Assembly (NCBI RefSeq): GCF_901827185.1
Contig: NZ_LR594671.1
Span: 3,348,001 to 3,412,000 of the forward strand
DNA length: 64,000 nt
Direction of reading: 5' to 3'
From: Variovorax sp. PBL-E5
Lineage (GTDB): Bacteria > Pseudomonadota > Gammaproteobacteria > Burkholderiales > Burkholderiaceae_C
This document shows, piece by piece, positions 39,412-48,892 of the stretch. Both the position numbers and the translations under genes were made by a program. Numbering within the stretch: position 1 is the first letter of the stretch; each line of letters begins with the position of its first letter. Below the pieces are notes generated by a model. The model saw only the letters and a program-made list of their open reading frames with translations, was not told where the DNA came from and did not search any database.

Positions 39412-39422
39412 GCAAAGTCTCC

Positions 39423-40181
39423 TCAGGGATTTGCGACGATGGGCGGCGGCAGGGACACGTCGCCGCCGGGCAGCGCCGCCGTCTTCGCGCCGAGCCGCTT
39501 GTGGGCGATGCGCCGCTCCACCCACTGCGCGAGCTGCGTGAGGCTGAAGCAGACGACGTAGTAGGTCATCGCCAGGATGAAGAAGACCTGGAACGGCTTG
39601 GTCAGCAGCTGGTTGTTGATCTGGTTGGCCGCGAAGGTGAGTTCCTGCACGTTGATCACGTAGCCCAGCGTGGTTTCCTTGATGGTCGAGATGAACTGGC
39701 TCAGCATGCTCGGCAGCATGTTGTAGAGCGCCTGCGGCAGGATCACCGACCACATCGTGCCGAGGTGGCTGTGGCCGAGCGCGCGCGCGGCCTCGGTCTG
39801 GCCCTTGGGCAGCGCCAGGATGCCGGCGCGCACCACCTCGGACAGGTAGGCGCCCTCGTAGATCACCAGCGTGCACAGCATGGTGGTGAAGCCCGAGACC
39901 TCGCGCCCGACCAGGATCGGCACCAGGAAGTAGACCCACAGGATCACCATCAGGAGCGGCACGCCGCGCACCACGTACACCAGCACCGCCGCGGGCCAGC
40001 GCAGCGCGCGCCACGGCGACAGCCGCGCCAGCGCCAGCAGCACCGACAGCGGGAAGGCCAGCACGATGCCCAGCACCGACAGGATCAGCGTGGCGACGAT
40101 GCCGCCGAGCGGGCCGCTCGGATACTGCCCGACCAGCAGCAGCAGCCAGTTGTCGCGAAGGATTTCGTAGACGCTGTACAT
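39423..40181 (-). CDS. Polar amino acid ABC transporter permease (GltK-like)
   Basis: This 252-residue inner-membrane permease of the His/Glu/Gln/Arg family contains the EAA motif in the stretch [20 protein letters not shown]. About five hydrophobic helices are present. It follows the partner permease by 3 bp. Confidence 0.93.
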   Translation of the reverse strand: MYSVYEILRDNWLLLLVGQYPSGPLGGIVATLILSVLGIVLAFPLSVLLALARLSPWRALRWPAAVLVYVVRGVPLLMVILWVYFLVPILVGREVSGFTTMLCTLVIYEGAYLSEVVRAGILALPKGQTEAARALGHSHLGTMWSVILPQALYNMLPSMLSQFISTIKETTLGYVINVQELTFAANQINNQLLTKPFQVFFILAMTYYVVCFSLTQLAQWVERRIAHKRLGAKTAALPGGDVSLPPPIVANP

Positions 40182-40184
40182 CGC

Positions 40185-40886
40185 TCACCTCGCTCCGACG
40201 ATGCGATAGCGCCGGGCCAGCCACGCGCCGCCGGCCATGATCAGCAGCGAGAAGAACAGGTAGAGGAGGGTCGCCACGCTGTAGGCCTCGAAGGCGCGGA
40301 AGCTCTGGCTCTCGATTTCCTTCACCGCATGCGTCAACTCGGCGACGCCGATCGCCATCGCGAGGCTGCTGTTCTTGAACAGCGACACGCTGTGATTGAC
40401 CAGCGCCGGCACCGCGTTGCGGATCGCCTGCGGCAGCAGCACATGGCGCATCGCGCCGATGTAGCCGTGGCCCAGCGCACGCGCCGCCTCGGACTGCCCG
40501 GGCGGAATGGAACGCAGACCGGAGCGCATGTCCTCGCTGAAGTACGCGGCCTGGCAGAGGCCGAGCGCGACGATCGACAGCAGCAGCTCGGCGTTGTGCG
40601 CCGAAAGCCAGCCTTGCAGCGCATCGGGCAGCAGGCTGAAGATGCCGAAGTACCAGAACATCAGCTGCACCAGCGTCGGCACGTTGCGGTGGTAGGAGAC
40701 ATAGGCCGCGACCACGCGCTCGGCCACCGGGTGGGTGGTGAGCCGCACCACCAGCAGCGCCAGCGCGATCGCCATCGCGAGCAGCCACGAGCCGGCCGCG
40801 ATCTGCAGCGTGGCCTCCACGCCGTGCAGCAGCATGGCGCCGAATTCCGGCTTCATCAAGACGGCGATCAGGTCGAAGTCCTTCAT
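40185..40886 (-). CDS. Polar amino acid ABC transporter permease (GltJ-like)
   Basis: This 233-residue partner permease has the loop [23 protein letters not shown] 40886 is chosen because upstream extension enters the SDR gene. It lies 43 bp after the SDR stop on the same strand, so promoter A probably drives SDR, both permeases, the ATPase and the binding protein. Confidence 0.93.
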   Translation of the reverse strand: MKDFDLIAVLMKPEFGAMLLHGVEATLQIAAGSWLLAMAIALALLVVRLTTHPVAERVVAAYVSYHRNVPTLVQLMFWYFGIFSLLPDALQGWLSAHNAELLLSIVALGLCQAAYFSEDMRSGLRSIPPGQSEAARALGHGYIGAMRHVLLPQAIRNAVPALVNHSVSLFKNSSLAMAIGVAELTHAVKEIESQSFRAFEAYSVATLLYLFFSLLIMAGGAWLARRYRIVGAR

Positions 40887-40929
40887 GCGCGTTCCCGGTT
40901 GCGTGGTGGTTGCGGGAGGACCGTGCCGC

Positions 40930-41682
40930 TCAGGCCTGCGGCGCCTCGGGCCGCGCGGTGGACAGGCCGCCCGGCACCTGCAGCGTGGGCGTGATTTCCA
41001 TGTGGCCGACGTTGACCGCGATCGGCGCGGCGATCGCGAAGGCGATCGCATCGGCGATGTCCGCGGCCTGCGGCAGCTCGAAGCCGTCGATGAAGCGCGC
41101 GCGGATCTCGTCCGAATCGCCATGCACGTGCGCGAAGATGTCGGTGGCCACGCGGCCGGGGCAGATCTCGGTCACGCGCACGCGCTTGCCGTAGGCATCG
41201 ATGCGCAATTGGCGCGACAGCATGCTGACCGCGGCCTTGGTCGCGTGGTAGGTGCTGTTGCCGCCGAAGTTGTAGGCCGCCGCGATGGAGCTGATGTTGA
41301 CCACGTGGCCGCGGTCGCGCGCCACCATGCCCGGCAGCACCAGCCGGCACAGGTGCAGCACCGCGCGCAGGTTGACGTCGATCAGCAGGTCGATGCCCTC
41401 GGCATCTGCCTTCAGGATCGAGCCCGGCCGGTCGACGCCGGCACTGTTGACCAGCACGTCGAACTCGACCTTCTTCGTCAGCGCGGTGATGCCCGCGAGA
41501 TCGCTGACGTCGAGGGCCTGCGGGATGCAGCCGGTGCGTTCGGCCAGCTCGGCCAGCTTGCCGGCACTGCGTGCCAGCGCGTGGACCGTGAGGCCTTCCT
41601 TGCACAGGCGCTCGACCACCGCGGCCCCGATGCCCGAGGAGGCGCCGGTCACCAGTGCGGTCTTGTAATCGGAAAAAGGCAT
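40930..41682 (-). CDS. Short-chain dehydrogenase/reductase (SDR)
   Basis: This 250-residue NAD(P)-dependent oxidoreductase has the cofactor motif VTGASSGIGAA near residue 11, NSAG near residue 80 and the catalytic YHATKAA with its preceding serine (NISSIAAA). It resembles the YdfG/serine-3-hydroxy acid dehydrogenase group. It is first in the operon behind promoter A and AAGGAA precedes the ATG. Confidence 0.9.
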   Translation of the reverse strand: MPFSDYKTALVTGASSGIGAAVVERLCKEGLTVHALARSAGKLAELAERTGCIPQALDVSDLAGITALTKKVEFDVLVNSAGVDRPGSILKADAEGIDLLIDVNLRAVLHLCRLVLPGMVARDRGHVVNISSIAAAYNFGGNSTYHATKAAVSMLSRQLRIDAYGKRVRVTEICPGRVATDIFAHVHGDSDEIRARFIDGFELPQAADIADAIAFAIAAPIAVNVGHMEITPTLQVPGGLSTARPEAPQA

Positions 41683-41716
41683 CTTCGGTTCCTTGTCTGT
41701 CTGTGCTGTTGAATTC

Positions 41717-41781
41717 ACTGTATCGAGCGGCTTCGCGACACGCCAAGACGGATTGGCTGTGGAGCAATAAGACACCCTTAT
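41717..41781 (-). promoter_or_regulatory. Shared-architecture promoter A (SDR and importer operon)
   Basis: The 15-bp dyad ATAAG-N5-CTTAT (41767-41781, with T-N11-A) is followed after 20 bp by -35 TTGGCG (41741-41746) and after 18 bp by -10 TACAGT (41717-41722), all on the minus strand. The dyad abuts the pxpA stop. The 20-bp spacer holds CACAGCCAATCCGTC, identical to promoter B. Confidence 0.8.
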
Positions 41782-41782
41782 G

Positions 41783-42547
41783 TCATGCAAGCTGGCGCGA
41801 GATCGGCACGATGCGCCCGGCCTGTTCGACCACCTCGCGCACCGTGCGCGCGAGCGCCACCGCGCCCGGCGTGTCGCCATGCAGCAGGATCGAGTTCGCC
41901 TCCATCGGAATCGTCTGGCCGTCGTAGGCGGTGACGGTGCCCTGGGCCAGCAGCTGGCGCACGCGGGCCAGCACGATGTCGCGGTCATGGATCACCGAAT
42001 CGGGCAGCTTGCGCGGCACCAGGAGACCGTCGGCATGGCAGGCGCGGTCGGCCAGGAAGGTGATCGCGACGCGCAGGCCGCAATCGCGCGCCGCATCCTC
42101 GATCGCGCGGCTGGCCGAGGTGCTGACGATCAGTGCGGGGTCGAAGTCCGCGACCGCGCGCACCAGCGGCCCGGCCAGCGCGGCGTCGGCCGCGGCCATG
42201 TTGCCGAGCGCGCCGTGGAAGCTCATGTGCGTCATGCGGTGTCCCGCGGTGCGCGCCATGCCGGCCAGCGCACCGAGCTGGTAGAGCACGTAGCTCGCGA
42301 GCTCCTTCACGTCGATCTGCATCGGCCGCCGTCCGAATCCGAGCAGGTCGGGAAAACCCACATGCGCGCCGACATCGACGCCGCGCGCCTTCGCCATGCG
42401 CACCGTGCGCTCCATGATGACCGGATCGCCGGCATGGAAGCCGCAGGCCACGTTGGCGGAGGAGACGATCTCCAGCAGCGACTCGTCCTCCCCCATGCGC
42501 CAGGGGCCGAAGCCCTCGCCGAGATCGGCGTTCAGATCGATGTCCAT
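41783..42547 (-). CDS. pxpA: 5-oxoprolinase subunit A-like protein (LamB/YcsF family)
   Basis: This 254-residue cytoplasmic protein opens with DLNADLGEGFGPW and has SSANVACGFHAGDP, the family core. In E. coli and B. subtilis, PxpA works with PxpB and PxpC in ATP-dependent hydrolysis of 5-oxoproline. Here it is last in an operon that also encodes biotin carboxylase and carrier proteins, so the substrate may differ. The start is 25 bp after the carrier-like gene. Confidence 0.93.
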   Translation of the reverse strand: MDIDLNADLGEGFGPWRMGEDESLLEIVSSANVACGFHAGDPVIMERTVRMAKARGVDVGAHVGFPDLLGFGRRPMQIDVKELASYVLYQLGALAGMARTAGHRMTHMSFHGALGNMAAADAALAGPLVRAVADFDPALIVSTSASRAIEDAARDCGLRVAITFLADRACHADGLLVPRKLPDSVIHDRDIVLARVRQLLAQGTVTAYDGQTIPMEANSILLHGDTPGAVALARTVREVVEQAGRIVPISRQLA

Positions 42548-42572
42548 GGTGTAGCTGTCCTTCGTTGGTGCT

Positions 42573-42947
42573 TCAGGGCGCTTGCAGTTCGACCAGTGCC
42601 GTGCCGTAGCCGACCGGCGTGCCGTCGGCCGCGCGCATGGCCGCGACCACGCCGTCGCGCAGCGCGGCGACCGGCAGCAGCAGCGGGCCGATGCGCAGCA
42701 GGCCCACGGGCTGTCCTGCACGCACGCGTTCGCCCGCGCGCACGAGGGGCGCTTCGGCGAGCGGATGGGCGTGCAGGAACACGCCGACCGACGACGCGGC
42801 GATCACCGTGCCGGGCGCCACTGCGCGTGCGGTGGCGCGCGGGTTGTCGAGCCGCACCGTGCCGCCGGGCATGCGCAGCTCCAGCAGGCCGATGTCGGTC
42901 TGCGCGAGCCAGGCCGTGAGCTGTTCCAGCTCGGCGGGCGTCTTCAT
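42573..42947 (-). CDS. Biotin carboxyl carrier-like protein lacking the biotin lysine
   Basis: This 124-residue lipoyl/biotinyl-fold protein has the GERVRAGQPVG turn before the attachment site and a terminal DGTPVGYGTALVEL. At the hairpin where biotin carriers have EAMKM, it reads RIGPLLL, so the lysine is missing. It may be structural, or a stand-in for the carrier domain of split urea-carboxylase-like enzymes. The ATG overlaps the pxpC stop. The active carrier is accB at 46 kb. Confidence 0.8.
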   Translation of the reverse strand: MKTPAELEQLTAWLAQTDIGLLELRMPGGTVRLDNPRATARAVAPGTVIAASSVGVFLHAHPLAEAPLVRAGERVRAGQPVGLLRIGPLLLPVAALRDGVVAAMRAADGTPVGYGTALVELQAP

Positions 42948-43933
42948 GATGCGACCGCCGGCGATCCGCGATGCAGGCCGACCATCCGGCTGACCTTGCG
43001 CAACCAGGCCTCGGCTTGCTCCAGCGCGGCGACGGCCTCGTCCCAGTTCGTCTCGACGAAACGGATCCGGCTGCCGATCGGCGCCTGGCCGAGGCGCCAC
43101 AGATCGGCCTCGATCACCGTGCCGAACTTCGGATAGCCGCCCGAGGGCTGCGCGTCGCGCATCTGGATGATCGGCTGCCCGCTGTGCGGCACCTGGATCA
43201 CGCCCGGCACGATGCCGTGCGAGCGCATCTCCATCGGCGCCACCGGCCGCAGCGCCTCGCCTTCGAGGCGATAGCCGTAGCGGTCGCTCTGCGCGGTGAT
43301 CTTCCATTCCTTCGACCAGAACGCGGCGCGCGAGGCTTCCTCGAAGCGCAGGTACTCGGCCGCCGGCAGCACGCGCACCGCGGGCACGCCGTCGACATCG
43401 AGCGGCAGCGCCAGTGCCGGCGGAACCAGCCCGAAGCCCGCGACGCAGTCCGCACCGCCGCGCGCAGCGCGCAGCACGTCGCCGCGGCGCAGCGCGCGGC
43501 CTTCGTGGCCGCCGAAGGCGCCGCGCAATTGCGTGCTGCGCGAGCCGAGCACCTCGGGCACGTCGATGCCGCCGGCCACGCACACCATGGCGCGGCTGGC
43601 GCGCCGCGCGCCGCCCTGCGGCAGGCCGAGCGTGAGCACCTGCCCGGCCCGTGCGCGATGCGCCCACCAGGGCAGCAAGGCCTCGTCGTCGAGCCGCGCG
43701 GCGCAGTCGGCGCCGGTCAGTGCAAAGGCACAGTCTTCATCGAAGCGCAGCTTGAATGGAAACACCGGCACCTCGATGCCGGCCGCGTTCGCGTCGTTGC
43801 CGAGCATCAGGTTGCCGGCCGCGAGCGCAAGCTTGTCCATGGCGCCGGAGCTGCCGACGCCCCAGCGCAGGCTGCCGTTGCGGCCCAGGTCCTGCACGGT
43901 GGCGAGCGCGGTGGCGGAAAGGATCTCGATCAT
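42944..43933 (-). CDS. pxpC: Biotin-dependent carboxyltransferase-type PxpC (KipA/AHS2)
   Basis: This 329-residue protein has the AHS2 signature VQDLGRNGSLRWGVGSSGAM near residue 13 and a terminal GGYPKFGTVIEADL. AHS1/AHS2 domains make the carboxyltransferase half of urea carboxylase and two thirds of 5-oxoprolinase. It overlaps pxpB and the carrier-like gene by four bases each, which suggests stoichiometric coupling. Confidence 0.93.
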   Translation of the reverse strand: MIEILSATALATVQDLGRNGSLRWGVGSSGAMDKLALAAGNLMLGNDANAAGIEVPVFPFKLRFDEDCAFALTGADCAARLDDEALLPWWAHRARAGQVLTLGLPQGGARRASRAMVCVAGGIDVPEVLGSRSTQLRGAFGGHEGRALRRGDVLRAARGGADCVAGFGLVPPALALPLDVDGVPAVRVLPAAEYLRFEEASRAAFWSKEWKITAQSDRYGYRLEGEALRPVAPMEMRSHGIVPGVIQVPHSGQPIIQMRDAQPSGGYPKFGTVIEADLWRLGQAPIGSRIRFVETNWDEAVAALEQAEAWLRKVSRMVGLHRGSPAVAS

Positions 43934-44649
43934 CGAAGCACCTTCTGCACGCGAAAGCGGATCATGTCGCCGGGCTGCAGCATCGCGGGCGGGTCCTGCG
44001 CGGGGTCGAAGAAGCACATCGAGGTGCTGCCGATGGTGTTCCAGCCGCTCGGCCCGGCCGAGGCCGACACGCCGGTCTGCGCGCCGCCGATCGACACCGC
44101 GCCGCCCGGGATACTCAGCACCGGCACCTGGCGCCGCGGCGTGGCGATGCGTGCGTCCATGCCGCCGAGGTAGCAGTAGCCGGGGTGGCTGCCGAGCGCA
44201 TACACCGGGTACAGCGGCGCGCTGTGCAGCTCGACGATCTCGTCCACGCGAAGGCCCGTGTGCGCGACCACGTCCGCCATGTGCGGGCCGCCCTCGCCGC
44301 CATAGACGACCGGCAACTCGACCACGCGGCCTTCGCGCGGCAGCGCGTGCACCGCGTCCCATGCCGCGATCAGTCGCGCCTCGAGTGCCGCCACGTCGCG
44401 CGGCGGCCGCACGAAGCTGAGCATCAGGTTGTTCATGCCGGGCACCGCCTCGCGCACCTCGGGCCAGCCCTCGGCCTCGTGGGCCAGCGCCCAGATGCGC
44501 TGCTGCGAATTCAATGTGAGTTCGCCCGGCGCCTCGAACAGCATCGCGCTGGTGCCGAGCAGGCTGGTAGCGGCGTGCGGCGCGTTCACCAGAGTACCTT
44601 CGCGCTGCGCGCTGCGGTATTCGCCCTTGGGGCGGCCCGGCGTGCTCAC
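43930..44649 (-). CDS. pxpB: 5-oxoprolinase subunit B-like (KipI/AHS1)
   Basis: This protein of 239 residues contains [13 protein letters not shown] and [19 protein letters not shown], the conserved AHS1 signatures. The start GTG 44649 overlaps the accC stop (GTGA); the frame stays open upstream inside accC. It pairs with PxpC. A second GTG 60 bases in is possible but would lose the coupling. Confidence 0.9.
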   Translation of the reverse strand: MSTPGRPKGEYRSAQREGTLVNAPHAATSLLGTSAMLFEAPGELTLNSQQRIWALAHEAEGWPEVREAVPGMNNLMLSFVRPPRDVAALEARLIAAWDAVHALPREGRVVELPVVYGGEGGPHMADVVAHTGLRVDEIVELHSAPLYPVYALGSHPGYCYLGGMDARIATPRRQVPVLSIPGGAVSIGGAQTGVSASAGPSGWNTIGSTSMCFFDPAQDPPAMLQPGDMIRFRVQKVLR

Positions 44650-45998
44650 GCCGCGCTCCCCGCTGCGAGCCAGCGTTCGAGATGATGGATGTCGACGCCG
44701 CCGGCATCGAAGCCCGCGTCGCGCAGGATGCGGCGGTGCAGCGGCACGTTGGTCGCGATGCCCTCGACGCGCATCTCCGACAGCGCCAGGCGCATGCGGT
44801 CCAGCGCGTCGGCGCGCGTCGTGCCCTGCACGATCAGCTTGGCGATCATCGAGTCGTAGTACGGCGGCACGCGGTAGCCGGCGTTGGCATGCGAATCGAC
44901 CCGCACGCCGAAGCCGCCGGGCATCTGCCAGCCGGTGATGCGGCCGGGCGACGGCGCGAAGGTGTCGGGGTCTTCGGCATTGATGCGGCATTCGATCGCA
45001 TGGCCGTGGCAGCGCACGTCGGCCTGCGTGAAGCCGAGCAACTCGCCGCGTGCCATGCGCAGCTGCTGCTGGACGATGTCGATGCCGCTGGTCATCTCGG
45101 TCACCGGATGCTCGACCTGCAGCCGCGTGTTCATCTCGATGAAATAGAAGGCGCCCTTCTCGTAGAGGAATTCGAAGGTGCCGACGCCGGCATAGCCGAG
45201 CTGCCGGCAGGCCGCCGCGCAGCGCTCGCCGACCTCGGCGATCAGCGCCTCGTCGATGCCGGGCGCGGGTGCCTCCTCGATCACCTTCTGGTGGCGGCGC
45301 TGCAGCGAACAGTCGCGGCTGCCGAGCCACACCGCATGCCCGTGCTTGTCGGCCAGCACCTGGATCTCGACATGGCGCGGATGCACCAGAAACTTCTCGA
45401 TGTACACCTCGGGATTGCCGAAGGCGCGTCGTGCTTCTTCGCGCGTCAGGGCCAGCGCGTCGAGCAGCCCCGACTCGTCGTGCACCACGCGCATGCCGCG
45501 TCCGCCGCCGCCGCCGGCGGCCTTCACGATCACCGGGTAGCCGACCTCGCGCGCCAGCGTCTTGATGGCGGTGGGATCTTCAGGCAGGCCTTCGTCCGGC
45601 CCGGGCACGCAAGGCACGCCCGCACGCCGCATCGCACGCTTGGCCGCGACCTTGTCGCCCAGCGTGCGGATGCAGGCCGCACTCGGCCCGACGAACACCA
45701 GGCCCGCTTGCTCGATGCGCTCGGCAAAGCCCGCGTTCTCCGACAGGAAGCCGTAGCCCGGGTGGATGGCCTGTGCGCCGCTGACCTCGGCCGCGAACAG
45801 GATCGCGCTCTGGTTCAGATAGCTCTGCCCCGGCGCCGCCGGCCCGATGCACAGCGCCTCGTCGGCCTGCGCGACATAGTCCGCCTCGCGATCGGCCTGC
45901 GAATACGCGACCACGGTGCGCAAGCCGAGCCCGCGGCAGGCGCGCAGGATGCGCAAGGCGATCTCGCCGCGGTTGGCAATCAGGACGGTGTCGAACAT
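44646..45998 (-). CDS. accC: Biotin carboxylase (AccC-like)
   Basis: This 450-residue ATP-grasp enzyme carboxylates biotin on its carrier. It has [13 protein letters not shown] near residue 82, the glycine-rich [14 protein letters not shown] near 160 and [14 protein letters not shown] near 288. Its place between accB and pxpB, not with fatty acid genes, suggests service in a dedicated carboxylation rather than acetyl-CoA carboxylase. Confidence 0.95.
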   Translation of the reverse strand: MFDTVLIANRGEIALRILRACRGLGLRTVVAYSQADREADYVAQADEALCIGPAAPGQSYLNQSAILFAAEVSGAQAIHPGYGFLSENAGFAERIEQAGLVFVGPSAACIRTLGDKVAAKRAMRRAGVPCVPGPDEGLPEDPTAIKTLAREVGYPVIVKAAGGGGGRGMRVVHDESGLLDALALTREEARRAFGNPEVYIEKFLVHPRHVEIQVLADKHGHAVWLGSRDCSLQRRHQKVIEEAPAPGIDEALIAEVGERCAAACRQLGYAGVGTFEFLYEKGAFYFIEMNTRLQVEHPVTEMTSGIDIVQQQLRMARGELLGFTQADVRCHGHAIECRINAEDPDTFAPSPGRITGWQMPGGFGVRVDSHANAGYRVPPYYDSMIAKLIVQGTTRADALDRMRLALSEMRVEGIATNVPLHRRILRDAGFDAGGVDIHHLERWLAAGSAA

Positions 45999-46010
45999 GG
46001 CATCCCTTCC

Positions 46011-46412
46011 TCAGGCGAAGCGGAACAGCGGCTGGCCGGCTTCGACCTCGTCGCCCGAGGCCACCAGCACCGACTGCAGCACGCCGTCGCGTTCGGCGCG
46101 GACTTCGTTGAACACCTTCATCGCCTCGATCACGCACAGCGTCTGGCCGGCCGCGACCGCCTGCCCGGCTTCGACAAAGGGCGGGTCGCCGGGCGTACCC
46201 TGCAGATGCACCACGCCGTACAGCGGCGCCAGGCATTCGACAGACGATGCCGCGCGCAGCGCAGGTGCCGGCGCGTCGGCGCCGGGTGCGATCGCAGCCG
46301 GCGCCGCATGCTTCGCAAGCCGCAGCGTCCAGCCGTTCTCGCTGAATTCCAGCTCCGACAGCGCCGACGCGGCGAGCGCATCGATGAAGGTCTTGATCTG
46401 TTCCTGGTTCAT
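46011..46412 (-). CDS. accB: Biotin carboxyl carrier protein (AccB-like)
   Basis: This 133-residue carrier has the biotin lysine in CVIEAMKVFNEV and the typical thumb-less lipoyl-fold C-terminus. The N-terminal MNQEQIKTFIDAL resembles AccB. ATG 46412 is chosen because the upstream extension runs into promoter B. It is first gene of the accB-accC-pxpB-pxpC-carrier-pxpA operon. Confidence 0.94.
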   Translation of the reverse strand: MNQEQIKTFIDALAASALSELEFSENGWTLRLAKHAAPAAIAPGADAPAPALRAASSVECLAPLYGVVHLQGTPGDPPFVEAGQAVAAGQTLCVIEAMKVFNEVRAERDGVLQSVLVASGDEVEAGQPLFRFA

Positions 46413-46484
46413 GCCGGACCCGTCGCTGCGACGGAAGCTCCTTGGTGGCCGACGCATTCCGCGAACGCGTGACGGCAGGCATGA

Positions 46485-46549
46485 AAGGTAGCCCGTCTGG
46501 CGCCCGAGGCCCAAGACGGATTGGCTGTGCCGGGATAAGGGTGCCTTAT
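46485..46549 (-). promoter_or_regulatory. Shared-architecture promoter B (accB-pxp operon)
   Basis: Dyad ATAAGG-N3-CCTTAT (46535-46549), 20 bp, -35 TTGGGC (46509-46514), 18 bp, -10 TACCTT (46485-46490), on the minus strand. The dyad overlaps the LysR stop codon. The predicted start leaves a leader of about 65 nt before accB. Confidence 0.8.
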
Positions 46550-47484
46550 GACAAGGCGCTGAGGGCCGGTTCGGGCGCCGAGGGCACGGTGGCGGCAAGG
46601 TCGGTGACCAGCTCGAGCAGGATGTCCTTCACCGCCTGCGCCGGCTCCGACAGCGGCAGGTGGTCCGACTGGCACAGCGCGAGCGGCGCCTCGATCACCG
46701 GATCGACGATGCGGAACTGCCAGGCGCCGCAGGCCGCCACCACCTCGCGCGCCATCGAGGCCGGCAGGATGGTGGCGCCGAGCCCGTCGGCGATGGCCGC
46801 AGTGAGCGTGAAGGCCGACTCGATCTCGGCCACCACGCGCGGCGCCATGCCGAGGCGCCCGAAGGCCTCGCTCACCAGCTTGCGCACCACGTTGTAGGGC
46901 CGCGGCAGGAACAGCTCGATCTCGCCGAGGTCGGCCAACCGCACCGGTTGCGCCGGCACCGGCATCGAGGCCGGGCCGACCAGGAACAGCGGCTCCTTCA
47001 GCAGCGGCAGGAAGGACAGCCCGTGGATCGCCTTGTCGCCGTAGAGCACGGCCAGGTCCATGCGGCCGTTCATGATCAGCTCGCTCAGCGTGGTGCCGTA
47101 GTTCTCATTGAGGTAGAGCAGGATGCCGGGATGGCGCGCGCGCACCGTGCGCAGCAACGGCAGCGACAGCGCCGAGGCCGCCGTGCCCGGCGCCAGGCCC
47201 ACCGACACCTGTCCCGACACGCCCTGCCCGGCCGCTTCCATGTCGACGCTGGCCTGCTCGCACTGGCGCAGGATGATCTGCGCATGGCGGTACAGCACCT
47301 TGCCGGCCTCGGTCGGCGTGACGCCGCGCTTGGTGCGCACCAGGAGCTGCTGGCGCACCTCCCCCTCGAGCGTGGCCAGTTGCTGGCTCAGCGCCGGCTG
47401 GGCGATGTACAGAACCTCGGCGGCCTGCGTCAGGCTGCCGATGTCCACGATCTTCACGAAGTATTTGAGGCGCCGCAGGTTCAC
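46546..47484 (-). CDS. LysR-family regulator 1, candidate regulon activator
   Basis: This 312-residue LTTR has the N-terminal helix-turn-helix (MNLRRLKYFVKIVD...IAQPALSQQLATLEGE) and a LysR substrate domain. The GTG at 47484 is chosen because it gives the family start; an upstream ATG adds 24 atypical residues. It is divergent from the aminotransferase behind promoter C. Its close paralogue is the LysR gene at 49585. Confidence 0.9.
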   Translation of the reverse strand: MNLRRLKYFVKIVDIGSLTQAAEVLYIAQPALSQQLATLEGEVRQQLLVRTKRGVTPTEAGKVLYRHAQIILRQCEQASVDMEAAGQGVSGQVSVGLAPGTAASALSLPLLRTVRARHPGILLYLNENYGTTLSELIMNGRMDLAVLYGDKAIHGLSFLPLLKEPLFLVGPASMPVPAQPVRLADLGEIELFLPRPYNVVRKLVSEAFGRLGMAPRVVAEIESAFTLTAAIADGLGATILPASMAREVVAACGAWQFRIVDPVIEAPLALCQSDHLPLSEPAQAVKDILLELVTDLAATVPSAPEPALSALS

Positions 47485-47548
47485 GCCATGTCCCCATGCA
47501 AAAGCCGAGCCTAGCACCGGGCCGCGGGGGCGCCTACCCGGGCTCACC

Positions 47549-47613
47549 ATAAGCACTGCCTATAGAACCAGAGCGATCTTGTCTTGGCCTTGGACGCGCG
47601 ATGACCGTACCGT
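47549..47613 (+). promoter_or_regulatory. Shared-architecture promoter C (aminotransferase-RraA)
   Basis: Dyad ATAAG-N5-CCTAT (47549-47563), 20 bp, -35 TTGGCC (47584-47589), 18 bp, -10 TACCGT (47608-47613). Centre to predicted start is about 64 bp, as for many LysR recognition sites. It lies in the LysR/aminotransferase intergenic region. Confidence 0.8.
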
Positions 47614-47649
47614 GGAGCCTGTCCACCCCGCCGCATCCCAAGGAAGACC

Positions 47650-48858
47650 ATGACCGCCTTACGCATCGCTGCCCGCGTGCGCCGCATCAAGCCCTCGCCC
47701 AGCACCTCCGCCGCCGACCGCGCCAACGAGCTGCGCCGGCAGGGCCAATCGATCGTCAACCTCGTCGTCGGCGAGCCCGACTTCGACACGCCGCCCCACA
47801 TCCGCCAGGCCGCCTGCGCGGCGATCGAGAAAGGCGCGACGCGCTACACGCTGATGGCCGGCACGGTCGAACTGCGCCAGGCGATCGCCGCCAAGCTCGA
47901 ACGCGAGAACGGCCTGACCTATGCGATGAACGAGATCATCGCCACCAGCGGCGCCAAGAGCGCGATCTACAGCGCCTTCGCGATCACGCTGGAGCCGGGC
48001 GACGAGGTCATCATCCCCGCGCCCTACTGGGTGTCGTACCCCGACATGGTGCTGGCCTGCGACGGCACGCCGGTCACCATCGCCTGCCCCGAGTCGCAGG
48101 GCTTCAAGCTCGCGCCCGCGCAGCTCGAAGCGGCCATCACGCCGCGCACGCGCTGGCTCCTGATCAACTCGCCGAGCAATCCCACCGGTGCCAGCTACAC
48201 GGCCGACGAATACCGCGCGCTGGCCGAGGTGCTGGCGCGGCATCCGCACGTGATGGTGATGACCGACGACATCTACGAGCACATTCGCTTCGACGGACGG
48301 TCGACGCCGCACATCCTCGCGGTTGCGCCCGCGCTGCGCGACCGCACGCTGGTGGTCAACGGCGTCTCCAAGACCTATGCGATGACGGGCTGGCGCATCG
48401 GCTATGCGGCCGGGCCGGCCGTGCTGATCCAGGCGCTGGACACGCTGCTGTCGCAATCGACCGGCAACTGCTGCTCGGTGAGCCAGGCCGCCGCGGCCGC
48501 CGCGCTGAACGGCGACCAGGGCTTCGTGGCCGAGAGCGTCGCGATCTACAAGCAGCGCCGCGACCGCACGCTGTCCTTGATCAATGCGATCCCCGGCCTG
48601 AGCTGCGCGACGCCGCCCGGCGCCTTCTACCTCTACATCCACTGCAGCGGCCTGATCGGCAAGACCACGCCGCAAGGCAAGGTGCTGAACGAGGACGGCG
48701 ACGTCGTGATGTACCTGCTCGAAAGCCAGGGCGTGGCCACGGTCGCCGGCACGGCCTACGGCCTCTCGCCCTACTTCCGGTTGTCGATCGCAACCTCCAT
48801 CGAGATCCTCGAGGAAGGCTGCGCGCGCATCGCCCGCGCCGTCGCCGAGCTGCGCTGA
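47650..48858 (+). CDS. Aspartate-type aminotransferase (catabolic island copy 1)
   Basis: This 402-residue fold-type I enzyme has the PLP lysine in VSKTYAMTGWRIGYAAGP near residue 242, and NSPSNPTGASY. It closely matches the enzyme at 61.9 kb along its full length, so the two are duplicates. A typical AAGGAAGA site precedes the ATG. It probably converts an amino acid formed by the ring-opening steps to a 2-oxo acid; the RraA-type aldolase follows. Confidence 0.92.
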   Translation: MTALRIAARVRRIKPSPSTSAADRANELRRQGQSIVNLVVGEPDFDTPPHIRQAACAAIEKGATRYTLMAGTVELRQAIAAKLERENGLTYAMNEIIATSGAKSAIYSAFAITLEPGDEVIIPAPYWVSYPDMVLACDGTPVTIACPESQGFKLAPAQLEAAITPRTRWLLINSPSNPTGASYTADEYRALAEVLARHPHVMVMTDDIYEHIRFDGRSTPHILAVAPALRDRTLVVNGVSKTYAMTGWRIGYAAGPAVLIQALDTLLSQSTGNCCSVSQAAAAAALNGDQGFVAESVAIYKQRRDRTLSLINAIPGLSCATPPGAFYLYIHCSGLIGKTTPQGKVLNEDGDVVMYLLESQGVATVAGTAYGLSPYFRLSIATSIEILEEGCARIARAVAELR

Positions 48859-48892
48859 GCGCCCGCACCCCACGCTTGACCAAGGACACCCC

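Noticed and set aside
42944..45998. Urea carboxylase/urea amidolyase as the name for the accC-pxpB-pxpC set
   Set aside because: The parts are separate genes, the adjacent carrier-like protein lacks biotin lysine, there is no allophanate hydrolase/amidase, and pxpA is present.
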